Shown here: one piece after another, positions 45,223-53,126 of the stretch
Numbering within the stretch: the first letter of the stretch is position 1
How the letters are laid out: every line of letters starts with the position of its first letter
Origin: Planctomycetota bacterium
Lineage (GTDB): Bacteria > Planctomycetota > Phycisphaerae > UBA1845
DNA: 64,000 bases
Assembly: GCA_016208685.1 (NCBI GenBank)
Contig: JACQXM010000005.1
Location: 1 to 64,000, forward strand
Direction of reading: 5' to 3'
Made by a program: the position numbers and the translations under genes
Notes under the pieces: generated by a model
The model's database searches: none
The model's input: only the letters and a program-made list of their open reading frames with translations
Told to the model about the DNA's origin: nothing

Positions 45223-45360
45223 CGGTGCCACGAAGGCCGAACGTCCGCCGGGAGGGCGACCCGCATACGGTCAGCGTGTGGGGCAGGTGTTTGTACCGGC
45301 CCGGACCAAGTGCGAGGCGGGCGCGGGTGAAACGCGCTCCGGAAGTGTGATGGAGTGGGT

Positions 45361-46188
45361 ATGGACGCACGGTGGCTGGCACAATTCTCGATCGACGACT
45401 GGATCGAAGTCGGTGTCCTCGTGCTCGTGGTCGCGGCGGCGGGGGCGCGGGAACTGATCAAGTTCTTCAGCCCTAAGCCCAAGCCGGAGGACCAGCCGGA
45501 CCCGATGGCGCGAAAGCGCACCACTTCCCCCCCACCGTCCCAAGCCAGGCCGGTCGCACGTCCCATGCCGCCCGTTGTCGTGCAACGCCGAACCATCATT
45601 CGTACCGCATCCGGCGACTCGGGCGAGGAATCCTCACGGACGACGATCGAGACGGTTTTCCCGACCGCTCCCGCCGCGCCGCGCGCCCATCCGCCTTCTT
45701 CCGTGCCGCAGGAGGCCGGCGACGCGCCGCCGACGGTTCCGGAGGAAGTGGCGTCGTTGCCGAATGTGATCTTCGAGATGCTCGGCCTGCCGACGCCCGA
45801 GGCCCCTCGCCCTCCTCGGTCACGGCAGCGCCCGCCGCGCCCTAGGCCGCCGCGTCGGCAGGAGGGACCTCCCGCGGCGCCGCCGCGCCCCGCGTCGGTC
45901 TCCCGTCGCGCCGCGCCGCCGCCCGACGAGGAACGCCCCCACCAGCGCGTGGTGGCGGATGCCTTGACGCCGGCGGCCTTGCAGACGGAACAGACGGCCA
46001 GGGACGCTTCCGGCGGCCAGGCGCCGCCGGAGGCAGCGCACGCCGCCGACCATGGCCGGCCGCCCGGGCACGACCTTCGCCGCCGACTCCACTCCCACTC
46101 CGCGCTTCGTGAATCGATCGCACTGGCCGAGATCCTCGGTCCCCCGCTGGGGCTACGCCCTTTTGATGAGCGTCTGCCGGCGGCGTAG
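45361..46188 (+). CDS. Membrane-anchored Pro-rich protein of unknown function
   Basis: The 275-residue product starts MDARWLAQFSIDDWIEVGVL and has one N-terminal hydrophobic segment (VGVLVLVVAAAGARELI). A long Pro/Arg/Ala-rich region follows (residues ~40-240), including PRPPRSRQRPPRPRPPRRQE. A short conserved-looking end HSALRESIALAEILGPPLGL closes it. No enzyme motif is visible. It looks like a single-span anchor with a disordered tail. It sits between floA and leuS on the same strand, so a link with the flotillin cluster is possible but unproven. GTG 45355 is an alternative start two codons upstream. Confidence 0.65.
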   Translation: MDARWLAQFSIDDWIEVGVLVLVVAAAGARELIKFFSPKPKPEDQPDPMARKRTTSPPPSQARPVARPMPPVVVQRRTIIRTASGDSGEESSRTTIETVFPTAPAAPRAHPPSSVPQEAGDAPPTVPEEVASLPNVIFEMLGLPTPEAPRPPRSRQRPPRPRPPRRQEGPPAAPPRPASVSRRAAPPPDEERPHQRVVADALTPAALQTEQTARDASGGQAPPEAAHAADHGRPPGHDLRRRLHSHSALRESIALAEILGPPLGLRPFDERLPAA

Positions 46189-46293
46189 CCGATCGCCGCA
46201 GTATGCCGGCTGGCGAACTCCGTTCGCGTCGCGTAGACTGGCCTGCTTGCCGGGTTCGCGGCAAGTTCGACAGCCAACGGATGTGCGACGTAC

Positions 46294-49200
46294 ATGACTG
46301 GCAAACCATCGGAGGAGCGCCCTGGGCGTTACGATCCCGCTGCCATAGAGGGAAAGTGGCAGCGTTACTGGGAATCGCAGCACGTTTTCCGTGCCCCCAA
46401 CCCCGGCGACGCGGGGGCGCGCGGCGCCAAGCCGAAGTTCTACATCCTGGACATGTTCCCCTACCCCAGCGGCGCCGGATTGCACGTGGGACACCCGCTG
46501 GGATACTGCGCCACGGACATCGTGGCCCGTTACAAGCGCATGCGCGGGTTCAACGTGCTGCACCCGATGGGTTTCGACTCCTTCGGTCTTCCCGCGGAAC
46601 AATACGCCATCAAGAACAACGTGCATCCTGCGGTCACCACCCGCGAGAACATCGATCGCTACCGCGCGCAGCTCAAGATGTTCGGTTTCTCGTACGACTG
46701 GGACCGCGAACTCGCCACCTCCGACCCCGGCTACTACAAGTTCACCCAGTGGATGTTCCTGCGGATGTTCGAGAGCTGGTACGACGACGAATGCCAATGG
46801 GTCGGACCGGATGGCCGAACCAACGTGGGGCGTGCCCGGCCCGTCGCGGAGCTGCTTGGCGAGCTGGAAGCCGACCGCTGGAGCGTGGACGCGCAGCTTG
46901 ACGTGGCGCGGGCGGCGCCGGGCGACGGGCGCCGATCCTGGTCGGCGCTTTCCGCCGCGGAGCGCCGCCAGGCGCTGGATCGCCGCCGGCTGGCGTACCT
47001 GGATGAGATCGCGGTGAACTGGTGTCCGGCCCTGGGCACGGTGCTCGCCAATGAAGAAGTGGACAGCAACGGCCGCAGCGAAATCGGCAACCACCCCGTG
47101 TTCCGCCGACCGCTGCGGCAGTGGATGCTGCGCATCACTCGATATGCCGAGCGGCTTCTGAACGATCTGGCGGACCTGGACTGGCCCGAGCCCATCAAGC
47201 TGATGCAGCGCAACTGGGTCGGCAAGAGCACCGGCGCCGAAGTGGCCTTCCCGCTGGCGGCCCACTGGCGGATCGAGAACGGCAGGTGGAAACGGCGGAA
47301 CGGCGACGGTCCGACCGGGCCGCCCGATTACCGAAGCTTCGCGGACGCCATACGCATCTACACCACGCGACCCGATACGCTGTTCGGCGCGACGTACATG
47401 GTGCTCGCGCCGGAACATCCGCTGGTGGAGACGATCACGACGCCCGAACATCGCGCTGCGGTGGATCAGTATGCAGCCGCGGCGCGCAAACGGTCCGACC
47501 TTGACCGGACGGCCGACACCAGGGAGAAGACCGGTGTCTTCACCGGGGCTTATGCCCTCAACCCGGTCAGCGGCGAGCGCATCCCCATCTGGATCGCCGA
47601 CTACGTGCTCATGGGGTACGGCACGGGGGCGATCATGGCGGTTCCGGGCAGCGACACGCGGGACTTCGAGTTCGCGTGCAAGTTCGACCTGCCCATCGTG
47701 GCCGTGGTCAGGCCGGTCGCGGCGTGGATCGAGGAGCGGCTGGCGGCCTTGGCCGGGCAGATCGATCAGGCAACGGTGACGATGTTCCGGGACGCGGCGG
47801 CCGAGTTTCCGGAGCTGGCAGAGGCCATCGCCGAACGCCAGCGGCGCAGCAGCGGACTTGGCGAGAAGACCGTCGCCGTACTTCGTGAGGGTCGCGACGT
47901 AGAGCGGCTCATCGCGCACTACGTGCGGCACCCGCGCAATTGGGGTGCGGCGTTCATCGACGAAGGCGGCGCGGTGAACTCGCCGGCTCCCGGTCCCGCT
48001 CCCGCTGTCCCCGGCGGCGTTTGCGACCTCAACGGACTGGCGACGTACGAGGCCAAGGCGAAGATCATCGCCTGGCTGGAGCACACCGGCGTGGGGCGCG
48101 GGGCGATCAACTACAAGCTGCGCGACTGGATCTTCAGCCGTCAGAAGTACTGGGGGGAACCGTTTCCCGTGCTGCACGGCGAAGACGGCGAGACCCTTGG
48201 GCTGTCCGACGAGGAGCTGCCGGTCGAGCTGCCGCCCATGAAGGACTTCAAGCCCACGGCTGCCGCCGAAGACGCCGACACGTTGCCGGAGCCTCCTTTG
48301 GCGCGGGCGAAGGAGTGGGTGCAGGTGCAGCGCGACGGGCGGTGCTTCCGCCGCGATGTCAACACCATGCCGCAGTGGGCGGGGTCGTGCTGGTACTACC
48401 TGCGCTTCATCGACCCGGGCAACGCGCAGCGCTTCTCCGATGCCGCCGCGGAACGCTACTGGATGCCGGTGGATTTGTACGTCGGCGGCGCCGAACATGC
48501 CGTGCTGCACCTGCTGTACGCCAGGTTCTGGCACAAAGTCCTTTACGATCTGGGGTACGTTTCCACCCGCGAGCCGTTCCGCAGGCTCTTCAACCAGGGA
48601 ATGATCCAGGGTTTCGCGTACCGCGACGGGCGTGGCCTCACCGTCGGACCGGACCTGGTCGACGAATGCGGCGAGGACCGGTACGTCCTGAAGGACACCG
48701 GCGCGCCGGTGACCCGCATCATCGCCAAGATGAGTAAGTCGCTTAAGAACGTGGTCAATCCCGACGGCATTATCGCCGAGTTCGGCGCCGATACATTCCG
48801 CCTGTACGAGATGTACATGGGCCCGCTGGACGCCGCCAAGCCCTGGAACACCCGCGACGTGCCCGGACTCTACAAGCTCTGCCAGCGCGTCTGGCGACTG
48901 GTAGTGGATGAGACCACCGGCGGCATGGCCCCCGCGCTGACGGACGACCCGCCGTCGGTCGAGGCGCTTCGGGCCCTGCACAAAACGATCAAGCGGGTAA
49001 CGCTCGACATCGAGCAACTCAAGTTCAACACCGCCATCGCCGCGATCTTCGACTTCGTCAACGCCATGACGCCTTTGGCGGCCCGGCCCCGCGCCGTCAT
49101 TGAACCGTTTGTGCTCGTTTTCTCTCCTTTCGCGCCGCACCTGGCGGAGGAGCTCTGGCAGCGGCTGGGGCATGCGACGACGCTCGCCTACGAACCCTGG

Positions 49201-49422
49201 CCGGCGTACGACGAGAAACTGGCACAGGACGAGGAAGTGGAGATCGCGGTGCAGATCGCGGGCAAGACCCGCGCCCGGCTCACGGTGCCCGCGGATGCCG
49301 ACGAGTCTGCCATTGAACGGGCGGCGCTGGCGGATGAGCGTGTAACGGCGGCCATCGCAGGCAAGCAAGTGCGCAAGGTAATCGTCGTCAAAGGCCGATT
49401 GGTGAACATCGTGGCGACCTGA
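46294..49422 (+). CDS. leuS: Leucine--tRNA ligase with large insertions
   Basis: A class I synthetase of 1042 residues, about 180 longer than E. coli LeuRS. The HIGH-type motif is HVGHPLGY (His64) and the KMSKS motif is KMSKSLKN (Lys812). The CP1 editing domain is recognisable (TRPDTLFGATYMVLAPEHPL; YGTGAIMAVPGSDTRDFEFA). The His that normally precedes the conserved Asp in the second motif is Ser here. Two additions stand out: about 65 residues around 165-230 (GRARPVAELLGELEADRWSV) and about 95 residues around 470-570 within CP1. Both are helical-looking. A Pro-rich gene precedes it at 106 bp. Confidence 0.95.
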   Translation: MTGKPSEERPGRYDPAAIEGKWQRYWESQHVFRAPNPGDAGARGAKPKFYILDMFPYPSGAGLHVGHPLGYCATDIVARYKRMRGFNVLHPMGFDSFGLPAEQYAIKNNVHPAVTTRENIDRYRAQLKMFGFSYDWDRELATSDPGYYKFTQWMFLRMFESWYDDECQWVGPDGRTNVGRARPVAELLGELEADRWSVDAQLDVARAAPGDGRRSWSALSAAERRQALDRRRLAYLDEIAVNWCPALGTVLANEEVDSNGRSEIGNHPVFRRPLRQWMLRITRYAERLLNDLADLDWPEPIKLMQRNWVGKSTGAEVAFPLAAHWRIENGRWKRRNGDGPTGPPDYRSFADAIRIYTTRPDTLFGATYMVLAPEHPLVETITTPEHRAAVDQYAAAARKRSDLDRTADTREKTGVFTGAYALNPVSGERIPIWIADYVLMGYGTGAIMAVPGSDTRDFEFACKFDLPIVAVVRPVAAWIEERLAALAGQIDQATVTMFRDAAAEFPELAEAIAERQRRSSGLGEKTVAVLREGRDVERLIAHYVRHPRNWGAAFIDEGGAVNSPAPGPAPAVPGGVCDLNGLATYEAKAKIIAWLEHTGVGRGAINYKLRDWIFSRQKYWGEPFPVLHGEDGETLGLSDEELPVELPPMKDFKPTAAAEDADTLPEPPLARAKEWVQVQRDGRCFRRDVNTMPQWAGSCWYYLRFIDPGNAQRFSDAAAERYWMPVDLYVGGAEHAVLHLLYARFWHKVLYDLGYVSTREPFRRLFNQGMIQGFAYRDGRGLTVGPDLVDECGEDRYVLKDTGAPVTRIIAKMSKSLKNVVNPDGIIAEFGADTFRLYEMYMGPLDAAKPWNTRDVPGLYKLCQRVWRLVVDETTGGMAPALTDDPPSVEALRALHKTIKRVTLDIEQLKFNTAIAAIFDFVNAMTPLAARPRAVIEPFVLVFSPFAPHLAEELWQRLGHATTLAYEPWPAYDEKLAQDEEVEIAVQIAGKTRARLTVPADADESAIERAALADERVTAAIAGKQVRKVIVVKGRLVNIVAT

Positions 49423-49440
49423 TTCACCGACCACGACTCG

Positions 49441-49585
49441 TGGGTGGCCCACCGCTTCAGCGGTGGGGGAGCCGATTTTGAACGGCGATTGGCGACGAGA
49501 CGTCTGACAGCGAACTGCGGGCCTGAAGCCCGCGCGATGGGTGGCCCACCGCTTCAGCGGTGGGCGAGCCGATTTTGAATGGCGA
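49441..49585. repeat. Two 48-bp direct repeats with palindromic cores, plus a GCGGGC palindrome
   Basis: The 48-bp unit at 49441-49488 recurs at 49538-49585 with two mismatches. Each unit contains the perfect palindrome CCCACCGC-TTCA-GCGGTGGG (49448-49467 and 49545-49564) and is followed by GAGCCGATTTTGAA. Between the copies lies GCGGGC-CTGAA-GCCCGC (49517-49533), like the element at 45204. The whole block is in the gap after leuS. Confidence 0.85.
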
Positions 49586-49757
49586 GACTCCACACTACCG
49601 ACGACGATACGATGCCGCTACCGCCCCTTAACATCGTGCAGCGATGCCAGGAGTGGGGTGGCGCGTGCCCTGGCGGCGACTGCGTCGTCGTTGCCCTGTT
49701 CTGGAGCGCAACCCTTGCGGCAGACGAGGTTGCTGCCGTTGTTCGTCACTGGCCAAG

Positions 49758-50768
49758 ATGATGGAGGTGGGCATGCCGACTGGTACCGGACGCTCGGAGG
49801 TGTCACGATGCCGACAGGAACGGCTGCGATCGCCGCACCGATCCCCGCGGCCCCGCTGCTGCCGCGCGACGTTCGGTGCAAGCGTCCTCGTTCTGGCGGG
49901 GATCTGCCACGGTCAGGGTGGGCAGGACTTCTCCGACGTCCAGATCAAGACCACCCACGTGGCAGGGAAAGTGTACATGCTCGAGGGCCGCGGCGGCAAC
50001 ATCGGCGTCTCGGCCGGTCCGGATGGCGTCCTCATCGTCGATGACCAGTTCGCCCCCCTCGCGGAGCGGATCAAGGAGGCGATCGCCAAACTCTCGCCCG
50101 ACAAGCCGCGTTTCGTGCTCAACACGCACTGGCACGGTGATCACACGGGCGGAAACGAGGTCTTCGGTCGCGACGCAACCATCATTGCACACGACAACGT
50201 CCGCAGGCGGCTGATGGAGAAGCAGTCGCTGTTCGGCCGCGACGTGGGTCCGTCACCCAAGGGGGCCTGGCCGGTCATCACCTTCAACGCCTCCGTGTCC
50301 ATCCACTTCAACGACGAAGAAATACGCGTCGTGCACCTGCCCGCCGGCCACACCGACGGTGACAGCGTCATCCTCTTTACAGCCTCCAACGTGGTGCATA
50401 TGGGGGACCTGTTCTTCTCCGGAACGTTCCCCTTCGTGGACCTGGGCTCCGGTGGAGATGTCGAGGGCCTGGCACGCAATGTGAGCGAGATCATCGCCAA
50501 GCTCCCCGCGGACGTGAAGATCATCCCCGGCCACGGGCCCCTGTCGACGCTGGACGACCTGAAGAACTACCACGCCATGCTGACGCAGACGCTGGACATC
50601 GTCCGGAAGCGCCTGGCCGCGGGCAAGTCGCTCGATCAGATCAAGGCCGAAGGGCTGCCGCCGGAATGGGCGAAGTGGGGCACGGGGTTTATCAAGACCG
50701 ATGCGTGGGTGGAGACGCTTTGCAAGAGCCTCTCCAAAGGCGAGCGCTCGGAGAAGGCAACGCCGTGA
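49758..50768 (+). CDS. Exported MBL-fold metallohydrolase
   Basis: A metallo-beta-lactamase-fold hydrolase with HWHGDHTGGN (zinc motif), LPAGHTDGDSVILF, HMGDLFF and KIIPGHGPLS. It resembles the secreted class of SoxH/BlaB-like hydrolases often called MBL fold metallo-hydrolase, whose substrates are not known. The N-terminus is hard to place: ATG 49758 gives a long Arg/Pro-rich n-region before the signal-like segment RATFGASVLVLAGICHGQ, while GTG 49800 gives a shorter one; I use the ATG as the first reasonable start. Helical C-terminal part (~290-336) includes LDQIKAEGLPPEWAKWGTGF. Confidence 0.85.
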   Translation: MMEVGMPTGTGRSEVSRCRQERLRSPHRSPRPRCCRATFGASVLVLAGICHGQGGQDFSDVQIKTTHVAGKVYMLEGRGGNIGVSAGPDGVLIVDDQFAPLAERIKEAIAKLSPDKPRFVLNTHWHGDHTGGNEVFGRDATIIAHDNVRRRLMEKQSLFGRDVGPSPKGAWPVITFNASVSIHFNDEEIRVVHLPAGHTDGDSVILFTASNVVHMGDLFFSGTFPFVDLGSGGDVEGLARNVSEIIAKLPADVKIIPGHGPLSTLDDLKNYHAMLTQTLDIVRKRLAAGKSLDQIKAEGLPPEWAKWGTGFIKTDAWVETLCKSLSKGERSEKATP

Positions 50769-50869
50769 AGGCCTGAACGCCCTGGACTCCCCGAGCGGGT
50801 TCTCCGCCCCGTGCGGAGGTGGAACTCTCGCCTACGCCGGTACACAGCGGGCCGGAGACCGTGAACTGA

Positions 50870-51442
50870 ATGCCCGAGGAGATCGAAATCAAACTTCGGG
50901 TCGAATCGCACGAGCCGGTGCGGGAACGGCTGCGGTCCGCGGGGGCCCGGCCGCTGGACCGCGTGGTCGAGACCAACACCATCTTCGACCGACCGGACGG
51001 CTGGTTGAGGCGCCAGGGTTGCGGACTGCGGTTGCGCACCGCTCGCGGCGACGACGGCCAGGCCCGCCCTGCGTTTCTGACCGCCAAGGGGCCGCGGGCC
51101 CCGGGCCCGGTGAAGCGCCGCGAGGAAGTGGAAATCCCCGTCAGTGACGCCTGCGCGGCAGCGCGACTGCTGGAGCTCCTGGGGTACGTTCCCGTGCTGC
51201 GCTATGAGAAACGGCGCGAGAGCTGGGAGTTCTGCGGCTGCCGCGTCGAGCTCGACGAACCGGCTCGGATCGGGTTGTTCGTGGAGATAGAAGGCCCGGA
51301 CGTAGGCACCATCCGTGCCGTGCAAAGCGAGCTGGCCCTGGACGCCCGGCCGGACGTCGACGCCTCGTACATCCGCCTGCTTTCGGAGCATTGTGCGTCC
51401 CACCACCTCGACTCCTGTCGTGATCTTTGTCTGGAGCGGTAA
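50870..51442 (+). CDS. CYTH-domain protein, class IV adenylate cyclase-like
   Basis: The 190-residue product starts MPEEIEIKLRVES, which contains the EIEIK motif of the CYTH superfamily, followed by basic and acidic residues arranged for a triphosphate tunnel (WLRRQGCGLRLRTAR, FLTAKGPRAPGPVKRREEVE, YEKRRESWEF, VELDEPARIGLFVEIEG). Family members include CyaB adenylate cyclases and thiamine or inorganic triphosphatases; which activity applies cannot be read here. It precedes the cardiolipin synthase gene by about 100 bp. Confidence 0.85.
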   Translation: MPEEIEIKLRVESHEPVRERLRSAGARPLDRVVETNTIFDRPDGWLRRQGCGLRLRTARGDDGQARPAFLTAKGPRAPGPVKRREEVEIPVSDACAAARLLELLGYVPVLRYEKRRESWEFCGCRVELDEPARIGLFVEIEGPDVGTIRAVQSELALDARPDVDASYIRLLSEHCASHHLDSCRDLCLER

Positions 51443-51545
51443 TTGGGCGGGACGATCACGGGCACCACGACTTGCTCGTCGTGGAGGCTGGTGGCGTACG
51501 GCGGTGCCCCACTACTCCTGCCCGTGCTGCGGTTACCGGAGTAGG

Positions 51546-53000
51546 ATGCCCCCCATGGTTGCTGACCTGCTGCTGCTTCTGCATCCCGCGTTTACCGCCG
51601 TCTGGCTTACGCTGGCGGTGCTGGCCGGGGGGCACGCCGTCATGTACAAACGCGACCCCAAGAGTGCCGCCATCTGGCTCTTCGTAAGTTTCTCCATTCC
51701 GCTGGTCGGGGCATGGCTGTACTGGGTTTTCGGAATCAACCGCGTGGAGCGCCGCGCGGTCCGGCGGTTGGGAGGCCGGGAGAAGCCCTTCCACCGTCCG
51801 GAGCAGCTCCCCATCGGCGAGGCCGCCGAGCGCGATGCCGCCGCCGTCGGACATCTTACGGCCTTGCGGGACATTACGGATCGCGTCACGCGCCTGCCGC
51901 TTCTGCCGGCGAACCGGCTCACGCCGCTGCATAACGGCGAACAGGCGTATCCGGCGATGCTGGAGGCGATCGCCGCGGCGCAGCGCTCGGTCACGCTGGC
52001 GAGCTACATCTTCGATTGGGATGAGGTAGGGCATCAATTCGCGGATTGCCTGGGGGCGGCGGCGGCGCGAGGGGTGCGGGTGCAGGTGCTTCTCGACGGC
52101 GTGGGAGCGGTGGGGATTGCTTCGCGCATGGGGCGCCGACTGCTGAAGTCCGGGGCGGAAGTGGCGGCGTTCTTTCCATTGCGTTTCCCCTGGGGACGGC
52201 TGCGGTTGAATCTGCGGAGCCACCGCAAGCTGCTCATCGCCGACGGTCGAGTGGGGTTCACGGGCGGAATGAACATCTCGGCGCGGCACCTTGTCGACCG
52301 GCCGTCGCCGCGGCGCGTCGAGGACTTGCACTTTCGTCTCGTGGGGCCGGTGGTCGCGGAGTTGCAGCAGGCCTTCGCCGAGGACTGGTTCATGGCTACC
52401 GGCGAGCTGCTCTCCGGCGAGGACTACTTCCCGCCGCTTTCGGCCGAGGGCGGGGCATTGTGCCGTGCGATCATCAGCGGTCCGGACGAGGATTTCGAGA
52501 AGATTCACTGGATTCTGTTGGGGGCGCTGGCGGCGGCGCAGCGCTCGGTGCGGATCGCCACGCCGTACTTCATACCCCCGCGGGAGTTGATCTCGGCGAT
52601 GGTGATGGCCGCGCTGCGAGGAGTGGCGGTGACGTTGATTCTGCCGTCGCAAGTGGATCATCGGTTCATGCGCTGGGCGGCGGATGCCTATCTGTGGGAA
52701 CTACTGGAGCACGGAGTCCGCGTGGTGCGCCGCCCACCGCCTTTTGTGCACACGAAGTTGATGATCGTCGACGAGCGGTTGATCCTGCTGGGCTCGGCGA
52801 ACCTGGATCGGCGGAGCCTGCGGTTGAACTTCGAGTTCAACGTGGAAGCGTACGACGTGGAGCTCGCCCCGCGCCTGGCCGGATGGTTGGATGGACAGGC
52901 GGCTGCGGCCACCCCTGTGACCCTGGCGGATGTCGACTCCCGCCCGCCGTGGCGCCGCCTGCGCGACGGCTTGGTGAAGCTCCTGTCGCCGCATTTGTAG
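51546..53000 (+). CDS. cls: Cardiolipin synthase (PLD family)
   Basis: Makes cardiolipin from two phosphatidylglycerols. From ATG 51546 the product has 484 residues: two N-terminal transmembrane helices (LLLLLHPAFTAVWLTLAVLA and SAAIWLFVSFSIPLVGAWLY) and two phospholipase D motifs, SHRKLLIADGRVGFTGGMNI and VHTKLMIVDERLILLGSANL (HxKxxxxD in each). Length and layout match the Cls/YwnE type. The frame is open upstream to 51315 but overlaps the CYTH gene and lacks homology. Together with cdsA at the start of the window it belongs to phospholipid synthesis. Confidence 0.93.
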   Translation: MPPMVADLLLLLHPAFTAVWLTLAVLAGGHAVMYKRDPKSAAIWLFVSFSIPLVGAWLYWVFGINRVERRAVRRLGGREKPFHRPEQLPIGEAAERDAAAVGHLTALRDITDRVTRLPLLPANRLTPLHNGEQAYPAMLEAIAAAQRSVTLASYIFDWDEVGHQFADCLGAAAARGVRVQVLLDGVGAVGIASRMGRRLLKSGAEVAAFFPLRFPWGRLRLNLRSHRKLLIADGRVGFTGGMNISARHLVDRPSPRRVEDLHFRLVGPVVAELQQAFAEDWFMATGELLSGEDYFPPLSAEGGALCRAIISGPDEDFEKIHWILLGALAAAQRSVRIATPYFIPPRELISAMVMAALRGVAVTLILPSQVDHRFMRWAADAYLWELLEHGVRVVRRPPPFVHTKLMIVDERLILLGSANLDRRSLRLNFEFNVEAYDVELAPRLAGWLDGQAAAATPVTLADVDSRPPWRRLRDGLVKLLSPHL

Positions 53001-53126
53001 TGAGCCGAAGCCAGTAGCGCGGCGACGGCAGCGCGCCGTTTGAATGCCCGTGGGACCCTGGCATGGCGGCGTCGCGCTTGGCCGTGCTACCCGACGCGAC
53101 GAGGTCGAGGGCTCCTGGCAGTGGTC

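Noticed and set aside
46153-49593. A 1146-codon minus-strand open frame opposite leuS
   Set aside because: leuS on the plus strand has unmistakable synthetase motifs; the opposite frame has none and runs into repeats.
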